A stretch of 64,000 nt of DNA from an uncultured Planctomycetaceae bacterium (lineage in GTDB: Bacteria > Planctomycetota > Planctomycetia > Planctomycetales > Planctomycetaceae). The translations under genes were made by a program, and so were the position numbers. This document shows positions 36,806-45,342 of the stretch, piece by piece. The stretch spans positions 20,807 to 84,806 of the forward strand of contig CAIOKE010000311.1 of NCBI GenBank assembly GCA_903858815.1. Reading direction: 5' to 3'. The number at the start of each line of letters is the position of its first letter. Position 1 is the first letter of the stretch. The notes beneath the pieces are model-generated. The model saw only the letters and a program-made list of their open reading frames with translations, was not told the DNA's origin and ran no database searches.

Positions 36806-39800
36806 TCAGTTTTCAGTTCGATCCTGATCGCGCTTTCGCTTCAAAGCCAGTAATCGCGATGTCGTGCCATCCTCAACACTGCCCGCATCCGACACCGCAT
36901 CGCCACCAGATGACGACCCCGGGCCAGTACCAGCAGACTTCCCCGTCTCGGATTCGACAGACACACTCCCCACTCCGCGAACGGAACCCGCCGCAGCAGC
37001 CCCCGATCGCACTGTCCCGGAACCACGCACCACAAGCGGCCGCGCCTGCCCGGAATCGACGCCGGATTCACCACGGTTGCCCAACTGAGTTCGGACCTGA
37101 GTCGTACGCTCAAGCAGAGTCCCCAGAGTCGCCGTAGACTCACGCTTGTCACGACGCCACAACCGCTTCAACCAGCCGGCATCCAACTGCACTCGACGCA
37201 CCGCCACGTCCAGCGGTAACAAACAGGCAGCCAGAATCAAATACCACTCGAAAATCGGTCGACTGCTGCGCTTCTGCGGACGCTCACCGTATAACCTGCG
37301 AGCCGTCTCAAGGGGATCACCGTCAATCTCCAGCTCCTGCCCCCCAGTGGCCTCCGCAATCTCACGTAACACCGCCGGATTCGCTCGAAATCGCAGATAC
37401 TCAGGCGAATACGAGACAATGAAACCAGCGTAGGCGGTTTCATTACGAGTCCCGTCAGAGGCTCCTACCAACACCTGATATCGCCCCTCACCCTTCAATG
37501 GCATCGTCGTCTGGTAACGCCGCGGAGCAATCTGACGAACCGGCTGCGACTGCTCAAAACCATTCGGACCCGTCACCGACACATTCACATCCAGCAACGT
37601 CTCTTCCGGATGAAAGTCCTCGACAACAACAACACCCTCATTTCCATTAACATAGGTATACACTCGCAGTGACTGCTCCCGCTTCGTACGGCTGATCCGA
37701 GTCATCGTCTGAGATACCAGCTGCTGAAACTGATCCCACTTCACCCAGTCTCTGCCCCAGCGATCCGTGTAGTCCGACGTCCACGCTGCCGTGACCCCCA
37801 GACCATAACGCCACACCGCCAGGATCGGATCCAGCTCCTCTTCACCCGCCGCCTTCTCGCTCTCCGTCTGCGGAGCCGACAACACGACGACCGCGCGAGG
37901 ATCCTCCTTACGCGACGCCAGCACATAACCATGCAGCTCAGGCGAATCCGAAATGTCCCGCAGAATCGGATCCACTCCGGTCACAACCGGCACAAAATCC
38001 CGAGCCTGAATCTGGGTGCGCCTGAGCGTCTTGGCTTCCTTCACAAAAATAGAAGGCAACTCGTTCGGATCACTCGGGAAATAAAAGCGACCACCAGTCG
38101 CACCCGCGATATCCTGCAACGTCGATGCGTCACCGTTGTGAGGAAATACTGCGACCGTCGAAACCGATACCTGATTCTCAACAAACTTCGCCACCAGTTC
38201 CGGAGTTGGCGCCTGAGCATCCCCGTCAGAGATAATGATCATATGGCGAGATGCTGCGTCGGACTGCAACAGAGACGACAGACCCATCTGCATCGTCGTT
38301 CCAAATGTCCCCATGTCGCCAATCTCAGCGTTGTTGATCTGCGTCGCAAGCGATTCATATTCGCTGGCCGGAGTCAAATCGAAGATCCACGCGTCCCCCG
38401 TCATGGTCTGGGCCAGCACACCCACCTCGTCCTGCGAATTCAAGACCTGAATCGCTCGCTTCGTAATCCGCTTTGCCCACGAATTCCCCTGCGGAAATTC
38501 ACAGGTATGCAGAATAATGGCCAGAGCCCCCTTCGGCAGCACTTTCTTGTTCGTGATCTCCATCGAGATCGGTAACGCATCCTCAATCAGTGATCCCTGC
38601 CAGCCACCCGGACCAAAACTGTTGGGGCCACCCACCATCAAAAATCCAATCCCCAGATCCCGAATCGCATCATGCATCGCCTGAATCTGAGTCCCCACCA
38701 GAGCATCCGCCGGGACGTCCGCAAAGATCACTGCGTCATACGGCATCAGACTCAGAGGATCCTGGGGAAATTCCAGAGCTGTGATCACCTCAAGCTGCCG
38801 CTCGCCCTGCCGCAGAGCCTGCTCAAGAAATCGAATCTCCTCCGGCCGCCCCGCCACGTCACGCACCAGCAAAACCTTGCCCGGACCATCCAGATACAGG
38901 TAGTTGCGAACCTCGTTGTTCTCTTGACGACTGTCCGCATCAGGTGCCACTTCAATCCGCGCCGAATACTCGTAATACCCCGGCTCATCCACCCGAATCG
39001 GCACGGAATAGCGAGTCTTGCCGGCCGGAAACTCAATTTCTCGCCGCGAAATCTCACGGCCAGCCTCGGATAACACCAGCGTCCCGCGAGCAGCCCGCAG
39101 GGAATTCAAGACCACCGATGCCTCATAGGTCTCACCCTGCCGCACAAATCGCGGCAAATCAAGACGCTCCAGCAGCACCTCCGAGTCATACACGTAGTTC
39201 ATCGGCACAACACTGACCGAGACACCTCGCGCCTGCAGATCGTCAACGACATCCTTCAACTGCCCAACCGTCTCCGTGCCATCACTCACCAGCACGATCC
39301 GCCCAACATTCTCCTCGGGCAGCATCGCCGCACTCAATGCCAGAGACTGCTCAAGATTCGTGGCGTCCTGACCCACCTGTGAATTCACGAAACGCTCAAA
39401 CGGAAATACGACCCGCGGAGGATACTCAACTGCCGGCGTTCGACCGAAAACCACCAGACCAGCCTCGTCCGTCCCAGGCTTTTCCGCAGCGGTCGCCGCC
39501 ACAAAATTCAACGCCTCAGAACGCCACGGACTGACAGAGTCTGACACATCCACATTGTAAACCACCGACACCGTGTCGCTGGTACGAACCGCGCGAGGCT
39601 CAGCCAGAACAAAAATCAACAGCCCACACAGCACCAGACGAATCAAACCAGCCCACACCGCTCGACGCGATGGCAGACCCGCATGACCAGCCGCCTGCAG
39701 CCACCAGAGCCATGGCACAAACAATAACAGCAAAAATGACCACGGACGCGAAAACTCCAGCTCACGCACCAACTCAAACTGAGGATAAGCAACGCCCCAG

Positions 39801-40003
39801 CGATACAGGAAACTGAGATCCAGCCAGCCACGCTCAGTCCACTTCAATGGACTGCCACCACTGATCACCACCGTCGGAAGAATCGACAGATAAACCAGCA
39901 GAAACAAAACAGAGAACACCAGCAACGACAGGCCAGAAGTCCACACCACCGGCCGATGCGGCGGCGGAAAAATGCGGAGTACCACGTTGCGGAGGAAAGT
40001 CAC
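36806..40003 (-). CDS. Large membrane protein with two VWA-like domains and an amidotransferase-like domain
   Basis: 1065 residues, starting at GTG 40003 (GTGA overlap with the upstream stop; GGAG 8 nt before). N-terminal helices (about 20-45, 90-110, 115-140) are followed by a first VWA domain with an intact metal motif (NVDVSDSVSP, about 150). Then come a beta domain (about 260-370), an amidotransferase-like alpha/beta domain (GIGFLMVGGPNSFGPGGW) and a second VWA-like domain, in which the usual DxSxS has become LHTCEFPQGN although MIIISDGDAQAP is kept. A late helix (WYLILAACLLPLDVAV, about 960) precedes a low-complexity cytoplasmic tail rich in G, S and R. The overall plan is common near planctomycete MoxR genes. 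Binding partners are unknown. Confidence 0.85.
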   Translation of the reverse strand: MTFLRNVVLRIFPPPHRPVVWTSGLSLLVFSVLFLLVYLSILPTVVISGGSPLKWTERGWLDLSFLYRWGVAYPQFELVRELEFSRPWSFLLLLFVPWLWWLQAAGHAGLPSRRAVWAGLIRLVLCGLLIFVLAEPRAVRTSDTVSVVYNVDVSDSVSPWRSEALNFVAATAAEKPGTDEAGLVVFGRTPAVEYPPRVVFPFERFVNSQVGQDATNLEQSLALSAAMLPEENVGRIVLVSDGTETVGQLKDVVDDLQARGVSVSVVPMNYVYDSEVLLERLDLPRFVRQGETYEASVVLNSLRAARGTLVLSEAGREISRREIEFPAGKTRYSVPIRVDEPGYYEYSARIEVAPDADSRQENNEVRNYLYLDGPGKVLLVRDVAGRPEEIRFLEQALRQGERQLEVITALEFPQDPLSLMPYDAVIFADVPADALVGTQIQAMHDAIRDLGIGFLMVGGPNSFGPGGWQGSLIEDALPISMEITNKKVLPKGALAIILHTCEFPQGNSWAKRITKRAIQVLNSQDEVGVLAQTMTGDAWIFDLTPASEYESLATQINNAEIGDMGTFGTTMQMGLSSLLQSDAASRHMIIISDGDAQAPTPELVAKFVENQVSVSTVAVFPHNGDASTLQDIAGATGGRFYFPSDPNELPSIFVKEAKTLRRTQIQARDFVPVVTGVDPILRDISDSPELHGYVLASRKEDPRAVVVLSAPQTESEKAAGEEELDPILAVWRYGLGVTAAWTSDYTDRWGRDWVKWDQFQQLVSQTMTRISRTKREQSLRVYTYVNGNEGVVVVEDFHPEETLLDVNVSVTGPNGFEQSQPVRQIAPRRYQTTMPLKGEGRYQVLVGASDGTRNETAYAGFIVSYSPEYLRFRANPAVLREIAEATGGQELEIDGDPLETARRLYGERPQKRSSRPIFEWYLILAACLLPLDVAVRRVQLDAGWLKRLWRRDKRESTATLGTLLERTTQVRTQLGNRGESGVDSGQARPLVVRGSGTVRSGAAAAGSVRGVGSVSVESETGKSAGTGPGSSSGGDAVSDAGSVEDGTTSRLLALKRKRDQDRTEN

Positions 40004-40959
40004 GGCGTCAGCTCCACGAGTCGATGATTTCCGGTGTCGGCCACAAGTATACGCCCATCGGTCAGTACTGTCAGGTCCCAGGGCTGGTAGAATTGCTGGG
40101 AATTCCGACCGGGGGTGCCATAACGTCCCACTAAATTCCCCTCCAGATCCATCACCGTCAAACGAGCCGCTCGATTTTCAATCACATACACCAGCCCCTC
40201 CGCCGTCACCCGCAGATCATAGGGATACGCAAGCGACTCAAATTTGTCCGATAACTTCAGAATTCGCCGGAATTCCCCCGCCTCACTGAACACCTGAATG
40301 CGATCGTTAAACGCATCCACCACAAACACCTCGCCACCACGCAACGCCAATCCACTCGGTCGCTGAAACTCACCCGGTCCCGATCCATGACGCCCGAATT
40401 GCAGCAGAAAATGACCGCGACCATCAAATTTCTGCACCCGCTGATGATCCCCATACTCACCCACATACAAATTGCCAGCACCATCCTCCAGCACCGCAAC
40501 CGGAAACACAAACTGTCCAGCCTCCCGCCCCTCACTGCCAAACATCAGATCCACCTCGCCGTCCGCTCGAAATATCACCACCCGGTGATAATGAGTATCC
40601 GCAACAGCTACACGACCGTCCCGCAGCTTCCAGATCCCCTCCGGATTCCCAATCCTGCTGTCAGGCATCTTCCACTGCCGTTGCAACACTCCCGCACCAT
40701 CATACACCAGCACACGCCCCGCATCGTCCAGCACGTACACATCATCCCGCTCGTCTGAATACAAACCGCGAGGTGCCGGTAGAAATCGGTCGGCTGCCGG
40801 GATCCGCCACGTCCGCTCACCGGAAATCGACAGCAACGCCTCTCCCCCCGCCTCACCCCGCGGACCACACCCCACGCACACCATTCCCACACCAAACACC
40901 AACAACAACACCAGACAACGCCCCACACCCGCAAACCATAAACCTGGTACTGCGTTCAT
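40000..40959 (-). CDS. NHL-repeat beta-propeller lipoprotein
   Basis: 319 residues from the ATG at 40959 (TGATG overlap with the upstream stop; the GTG at 40965 is possible). A hydrophobic leader (CLVLLLVFGVGMVCVGC) ends in a lipobox-like cysteine, though the residue at -3 is Cys rather than the usual Leu. Repeats of the NHL type follow: DDVYVLDDAGRVLVYD, GRVAVADTHYHRVVIF, GNLYVGEYGDHQRVQKFD, GEVFVVDAFNDRIQVF and GRILVADTGNHRLVEL, giving a six-bladed propeller. It is probably anchored on the periplasmic side as a protein- or glycan-binding scaffold for the operon's membrane components. No enzymatic residues are seen. Confidence 0.85.
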   Translation of the reverse strand: MNAVPGLWFAGVGRCLVLLLVFGVGMVCVGCGPRGEAGGEALLSISGERTWRIPAADRFLPAPRGLYSDERDDVYVLDDAGRVLVYDGAGVLQRQWKMPDSRIGNPEGIWKLRDGRVAVADTHYHRVVIFRADGEVDLMFGSEGREAGQFVFPVAVLEDGAGNLYVGEYGDHQRVQKFDGRGHFLLQFGRHGSGPGEFQRPSGLALRGGEVFVVDAFNDRIQVFSEAGEFRRILKLSDKFESLAYPYDLRVTAEGLVYVIENRAARLTVMDLEGNLVGRYGTPGRNSQQFYQPWDLTVLTDGRILVADTGNHRLVELTP

Positions 40960-42077
40960 CAGCACACCCCCGACACTTCAACCGGATAGTACTCCACACG
41001 CACCCATTCACCGGCTGATAATCCCCAGCCACCACCCGAACCATGACCCGCACCAACAGCGCCCCAGTCCAGCCCATGCAGCAGGCGACATACGCCACCA
41101 TCTGTTCCAGTCCCGCTGCCACTGCCGCACAAAGACACACCCACAACCGTCTCCGCCACTCCGCCAATCACCCGCGAATGCCGAACCTGCACCACACCAC
41201 CCACCACAACACGACCAGACGCAGAACCCCCGACTCCCTCAACAGACTCAGAGACCCGCACCAGTCGCAAACGCTCCGGACGCACGCAAACCCCACACCC
41301 ACCACCCACGCCTGCTCCGGATCCATCCGCCAACTCCAGACCCAGGGCCTTCGCCAGAACACCGTCCAGCCAGTTCACCGGACCCAGCAACTCACCCAAT
41401 TCACGACACGGCGCCCGCTCATACAAATCCCCAACCACTGATTCATGCCAGACCACACCGTCACGCAGACACACCACGCGCTCCGCCGTCCGCAACACAA
41501 CCGCAGGTTCATGAGTCGAAAAGATGAGGGAGGCTCCGCTGGCACGCACCAGACGCTCCAACTGCTGCCAATATCGAGGCTTACGTACCGGATCCACGTG
41601 CGCCAGCGGTTCGTCCATCAACAGCACTCGCGCCCCCGAGGCCAGAGCCCGCACAACCGACAATCGCGAACGCTCACCCTGCGACAATTCACCAGGCAGC
41701 GCCGCACGCCGCTCCCAAAGATCAAACACCTGCAGGATTTCGTCTGCATTCCTGGCACCCACCAGCTCCACATGCCGCTGCACCGACAAATGAGCCCACA
41801 AGCCACAGCTCTGCGGCACCCAGAAACAGGGCAGGGCCCCCCCACGCAACTGCACTCCCCGCTCAATACTGCCCGAGGTCGGCTCCTCATAACCCGCAAG
41901 GACACTCAGCAGCGAACTCTTCCCCGCACCGGAATACCCCAGCACTGCAGTCAACCCGTCAGCAATCTTCAGACTGACGCCAGCCAGTCGCGGACGCACC
42001 ACCGCAGCACCGGATCCCGAACCAGACATTCCCAACACACTGCCGGCTAATGACACATCCCGCAACTCAAATAACAC
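40959..42077 (-). CDS. Orphan ABC ATPase with TOBE-like C-terminal domain
   Basis: 372 residues, GTG start with GGGAGGG 7 nt upstream. Nucleotide-binding motifs are present: Walker A GYSGAGKSSLLS, Q-loop VPQSCGLW, signature LSQGERSRLSVVRAL, Walker B VLLMDEPLAHVDP and the switch His in FSTHEPAV. After about residue 240 comes a TOBE-like region (VCVRPERLRLVRVSESVEG), as in importers of the CysA/PotA/FbpC type, but it is very rich in G, V and S, following the extreme G+T bias of this strand. No permease or binding protein of an importer lies in the window. It may work with a membrane protein elsewhere or regulate the operon. Confidence 0.85.
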   Translation of the reverse strand: MLFELRDVSLAGSVLGMSGSGSGAAVVRPRLAGVSLKIADGLTAVLGYSGAGKSSLLSVLAGYEEPTSGSIERGVQLRGGALPCFWVPQSCGLWAHLSVQRHVELVGARNADEILQVFDLWERRAALPGELSQGERSRLSVVRALASGARVLLMDEPLAHVDPVRKPRYWQQLERLVRASGASLIFSTHEPAVVLRTAERVVCLRDGVVWHESVVGDLYERAPCRELGELLGPVNWLDGVLAKALGLELADGSGAGVGGGCGVCVRPERLRLVRVSESVEGVGGSASGRVVVGGVVQVRHSRVIGGVAETVVGVSLCGSGSGTGTDGGVCRLLHGLDWGAVGAGHGSGGGWGLSAGEWVRVEYYPVEVSGVC

Positions 42078-42101
42078 ACCTCCACCCTCCCACTCAACAC
42101 C

Positions 42102-42740
42102 TCACCCACCACGGCGGTCCAGCACCAGCAGCCGATACTGCAGCGGCTGCGGATCAGCCAACGGTCGCAGTTCCTGATCATAATGACTCACTCGCCAGCC
42201 ACGCTGGCGAGCCGTCTCAACAAATGTCGCCGCATGCTGCCGACCAGCATCCCCAATCCAGACGACGCCCCCCGGTGCCAGCAACTGCCCCAACGCGCCC
42301 AGCAACGCCACATGGCCACTTCGCTCATACAACACGTCACTGGCAAACACAAATTCATACGGCGCTACCGCCGGAACATCCTGCCAGCCAAACACCAGCC
42401 CCTGACCACCCGACAACCCGTTCCGCTCCGCATTCCGCACAGCCATCGACACGGCCGCAGCAGACTGATCCGAAAACGTGACCGATAACCCCGCTGCTAA
42501 CCCCGCCAGACCCGCCAGACCCACACCACAACCCAACTCAATGGAACGCTGCACACGAGGCGCTGCAGTCAGCAGCAGCCGAGCCGTCACAGGGGCCGCG
42601 GCCCACAATAATCCCCAATACGGATCCCACCCCGCCACACCCGAACGCTCCCCTGCAACCGCCTCCTCCAGCAACTCCGTCGGCTCCGGAAGCTCCAGCT
42701 CAAACTCCCGCCCACAGATCTGCACTCGCTCCAGTGGCAC
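42102..42740 (-). CDS. Class I SAM-dependent methyltransferase (Methyltransf_16-like)
   Basis: 212 residues, GTG start. The SAM-binding motif I is SIELGCGVGLAGLAGLAAG (about 67-85), and motif II/III regions include TFSDQSAAAVSMAVRNAERNG and FVFASDVLYERSGH, with the acidic FASDVLYE after the nucleotide fold. The preceding WDPYWGLLWAAA matches the N-terminal pattern of protein-lysine methyltransferases of the nicotinamide N-methyltransferase-like group, so a protein target (perhaps a ribosomal or envelope protein) is plausible but inferred. It is the first gene of the long minus-strand cluster, 144 bp after pheS. Confidence 0.85.
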   Translation of the reverse strand: MPLERVQICGREFELELPEPTELLEEAVAGERSGVAGWDPYWGLLWAAAPVTARLLLTAAPRVQRSIELGCGVGLAGLAGLAAGLSVTFSDQSAAAVSMAVRNAERNGLSGGQGLVFGWQDVPAVAPYEFVFASDVLYERSGHVALLGALGQLLAPGGVVWIGDAGRQHAATFVETARQRGWRVSHYDQELRPLADPQPLQYRLLVLDRRGG

Positions 42741-42884
42741 GCCCTCACTCCCTCATACCACGGACCATGCACACAAATCACACCAGAAACCAAACCGCAC
42801 AGCCGGTGACCGCACACCCGACCAATCCCCACCACACCCCAAAACAACTCGAACTTCCAGAATTGCCCGAACCCGTCCGCTACA

Positions 42885-43892
42885 TCAGAACTGAGCCAGA
42901 AATCGCAGATCGTTCTCGTAAAACCGACGGATGTCGTCCACCCCGAAATGCTTCATACAAAACCGCTCAATCCCCAGCCCAAAGGCAAACCCCGAATACT
43001 GCTCCGGATCATAACCCACCGCAGCAAACACCGCCGGATCCACCATCCCCGCACCACCAATCTCCATCCACGAATTCCCCCACTTCATATCCACCTCCAC
43101 CGATGGCTCGGTGAACGGGAAAAACGATGGACGAAAACGGATCTCCACCTCTGGTCCCAGAAAACTGCGAGCAAACTGGCTGAGCACTGTCTTCAGCTGA
43201 GCCATCGTCACATGGCGATCCACCAGCAATCCCTCCATCTGGTGAAACATGCACGAATGAGTCGCATCAATGGTGTCCGGACGATACACACGCCCAAGTG
43301 ACACGATTCTGACCGGTGGCTGCACCGTCTCCATCGTACGGATCTGCACCGTCGATGTCTGACTTCGCAGCAACATCGGACCGCCAGCGGCAGTCTGAGC
43401 ACACGCGAGATAAAAATTGTCCAGCGGATCCCGCGCCGGATGATCTTCCGGAATATTCAGCGCTTCAAAATTATGACGCTCATCCTCAATCTCAGGACCA
43501 TCCACAACCGTAAAACCAAAACGCCCCATCAATTCACGGAATTCGGACATCACCTGAGTAATCGGATGCAGACGCCCAACCTTCGGACGATCCCCCGGCA
43601 ACGTGACATCAAAATCCGAAACCGCCCGCACCGCCGCCGCCTTCTGCAAGGCCTCCTGACGCTCCTCCAGCGCGACCGTGACCGCCGTACGCACCTCATT
43701 GAAACGCCGACCCACCGCCGGCTTCTGCTCGACCGTCGCTGTCCCCACCAGCTTCTGCAAATCCCGGATCCGGCCGTTCTTCTGACCCATGTACTCCACA
43801 CGGACCCGCTCCAGACCCGCAGCATCACTCGCCGCACGCACGGCCGCCAATGCTCCCGACTCAAACTCATCAAATGCAGCCAGAATGTCCAT
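42885..43892 (-). CDS. pheS: Phenylalanine-tRNA ligase alpha subunit
   Basis: PheS charges tRNA-Phe as an alpha2-beta2 enzyme. From the ATG at 43892 the protein has 335 residues, the normal size. The N-terminal coiled coil ([21 protein letters not shown]) is followed by the class II core, with [10 protein letters not shown] (motif 2 region) and [18 protein letters not shown] (motif 3). GGGG lies 7 nt before this ATG; the ATG at 43904 is an alternative. The beta-subunit gene pheT does not follow, since a methyltransferase does. A strong terminator ends less than 20 bp before the start, which suggests attenuation from rplT. Confidence 0.96.
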   Translation of the reverse strand: MDILAAFDEFESGALAAVRAASDAAGLERVRVEYMGQKNGRIRDLQKLVGTATVEQKPAVGRRFNEVRTAVTVALEERQEALQKAAAVRAVSDFDVTLPGDRPKVGRLHPITQVMSEFRELMGRFGFTVVDGPEIEDERHNFEALNIPEDHPARDPLDNFYLACAQTAAGGPMLLRSQTSTVQIRTMETVQPPVRIVSLGRVYRPDTIDATHSCMFHQMEGLLVDRHVTMAQLKTVLSQFARSFLGPEVEIRFRPSFFPFTEPSVEVDMKWGNSWMEIGGAGMVDPAVFAAVGYDPEQYSGFAFGLGIERFCMKHFGVDDIRRFYENDLRFLAQF

Positions 43893-43908
43893 CACCAGCC
43901 CCATAGTG

Positions 43909-43942
43909 AAAAAAAAACGAGCCAACCCGCGGGCTGGCTCGT
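43909..43942 (-). terminator. Strong terminator/attenuator between rplT and pheS
   Basis: On the minus strand, ACGAGCCAGCCC and GGGTTGGCTCGT form a 12-bp stem (one G-U pair) with a tiny loop, followed by nine T. It lies 53 bp past the rplT stop, and its T run ends only 17 bp before the pheS start. It would either end the rpmI-rplT transcript or meter read-through into pheS. Confidence 0.9.
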
Positions 43943-43995
43943 CTGTCGACCGTTCGGCCTGTTGCCCGACCGGACCTGTCCACCTGTCAATAGAC

Positions 43996-44355
43996 TCAGG
44001 CCGCTGACTTCGCTGCCTTCGCAGCAGCCACTATCTCAGCAAACACCTCCGGATTACGCACAGCCAATTCCGACAGCTGCTTGCGATTCAGGCCAATCTG
44101 AGCCAATGCCAAACCATGCATGAAGTACGAATAGCTGATGCCCAGCGCTCGCACTGCTGCCGTGATTCGAGTGATCCACAGGGCACGGAACTCACGCTTC
44201 CGCATGCGACGGTCGCGAGTCGCATAGGCGCGGGAACGAACCAGAGTTTCCTTGACGGTTCGCAGCAGCTTGCTGCGACCACCAAAATTGCCACGCGCTT
44301 CCTTGAACAAACGCTTCTTCGCGCGATGACGCGCCTTGCCGTAACGAACTCGCAT
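43996..44355 (-). CDS. rplT: 50S ribosomal protein L20
   Basis: L20 binds 23S rRNA early in 50S assembly. The ATG at 44355 gives 119 residues beginning [20 protein letters not shown], the standard start and length; the ORF-track extension to 44493 is leader. The basic N-terminal helix, [21 protein letters not shown] and the C-terminal [17 protein letters not shown] are typical. In many bacteria L20 represses its own operon by binding the leader of rpmI, so a similar role is plausible here given the long leader before rpmI. rpmI lies 356 bp upstream, an unusually wide gap. Confidence 0.97.
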   Translation of the reverse strand: MRVRYGKARHRAKKRLFKEARGNFGGRSKLLRTVKETLVRSRAYATRDRRMRKREFRALWITRITAAVRALGISYSYFMHGLALAQIGLNRKQLSELAVRNPEVFAEIVAAAKAAKSAA

Positions 44356-44711
44356 CGAACCAGATCTTTCAATTCTAACAGGATCGGAAATTTTTCTCGG
44401 CCAGGCCCAAAGACCCGGTGCAGCATCCCCACGCTGCCCTCTGAGTTCACCGCCCAGTCCCACGACATCGGCAACGACAACAGCAGTCGACACGCACGCG
44501 ACGGACTAAACGCCACACATGCTGCCAACCACTCACCCTTTGCACCCCCCAAAGCGTCGGTTACACGAAAATATCACCGCAGCAGGCCGCAGGACACACT
44601 CGAGCCATCAGCAGGAAAGCACAGCAACGCGCGACAGTGCAGAGGACACCCGCGCGTCAGAGTCTTCTTGTGTTCAATACAAACCGCCCCAGACGCCACG
44701 CCCCGCCACGC
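44356..44711. other. rpmI-rplT spacer, no gene seen
   Basis: 356 bp between two genes that are normally almost adjacent. No open reading frame of merit and no clear terminator was found. It may hold RNA structure for L20 control, which cannot be judged by eye. Confidence 0.4.
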
Positions 44712-44912
44712 TCACATGCAGGGACGCAGAGCCTCTACGATCTTCTTCGCCTCAGCACCGTCAACCACGCCGTCCTGACGCAGACCACGCTTACGCTTCG
44801 GGCTCTTGTGACTCAGCAAATGCCCGCGATACGCAGAACGATGCTTCGCCTTGCCCGACGCCGTAACCTTGAAACGACGCTTCATTCCCTTATGAGTCTT
44901 CTGCTTGGGCAT
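44712..44912 (-). CDS. rpmI: 50S ribosomal protein L35
   Basis: 66 residues beginning [20 protein letters not shown] and containing [25 protein letters not shown], fully typical of L35 in length and sequence. The ATG at 44912 has GCGGAGAA upstream. infC, the usual upstream partner, is absent. A candidate promoter lies about 240 bp upstream. Confidence 0.97.
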   Translation of the reverse strand: MPKQKTHKGMKRRFKVTASGKAKHRSAYRGHLLSHKSPKRKRGLRQDGVVDGAEAKKIVEALRPCM

Positions 44913-45154
44913 CTCATTCTCCGCGGCCTAAAAGCCGCCGTCACACGAGTAGAACAGTCTTCAAATCAGCACGAAAACACAAAAACTACCACGACAAAGT
45001 ACAGCACACCCGATTCGGTGCAACTGATCCACTTTGCCACAACTTCATCGCCACAACTTCATCGCCACTCAACCGCAGCGCTAGCCAACCACACAGCACC
45101 TACAGAAACACTACGGTGTACTTCTGCGCAGTGGCAGGGACCGCAGAGCCCACG

Positions 45155-45184
45155 AGTATAAGTCAGGAAGCCCCCAATTGTAAA
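45155..45184 (-). promoter_or_regulatory. Candidate sigma70-type promoter of rpmI-rplT
   Basis: On the minus strand, TTTACA is followed after 18 nt by TATACT, each matching consensus in 5 of 6 positions. Transcription from about 45148 would give a leader of about 235 nt before rpmI, within an otherwise gene-free stretch (44913-45273). A long leader would fit L20-type autoregulation. Confidence 0.6.
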
Positions 45185-45273
45185 GCACCGAAATTCTGTC
45201 GAATCCGGAAATTCCCAGAGGACGCTCTATCGACCAACACCCACGCCACCGCCCAACTTTTCAATCCAATCCA

Positions 45274-45311
45274 CAAAAAAACAAAAACAGCCCCCGGATT
45301 TCCAGAGGCTG
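45274..45311 (-). terminator. Rho-independent terminator after the SDR gene
   Basis: On the minus strand, CAGCCTCTGG and CCGGGGGCTG pair (two G-U) around an AAAT loop, followed by TTTTTGTTTTTTT. It lies 32 bp past the stop at 45343 and isolates the gene from rpmI. Confidence 0.88.
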
Positions 45312-45342
45312 CTCAGGTCCCAATCCATCGCAGGTTCCACAA

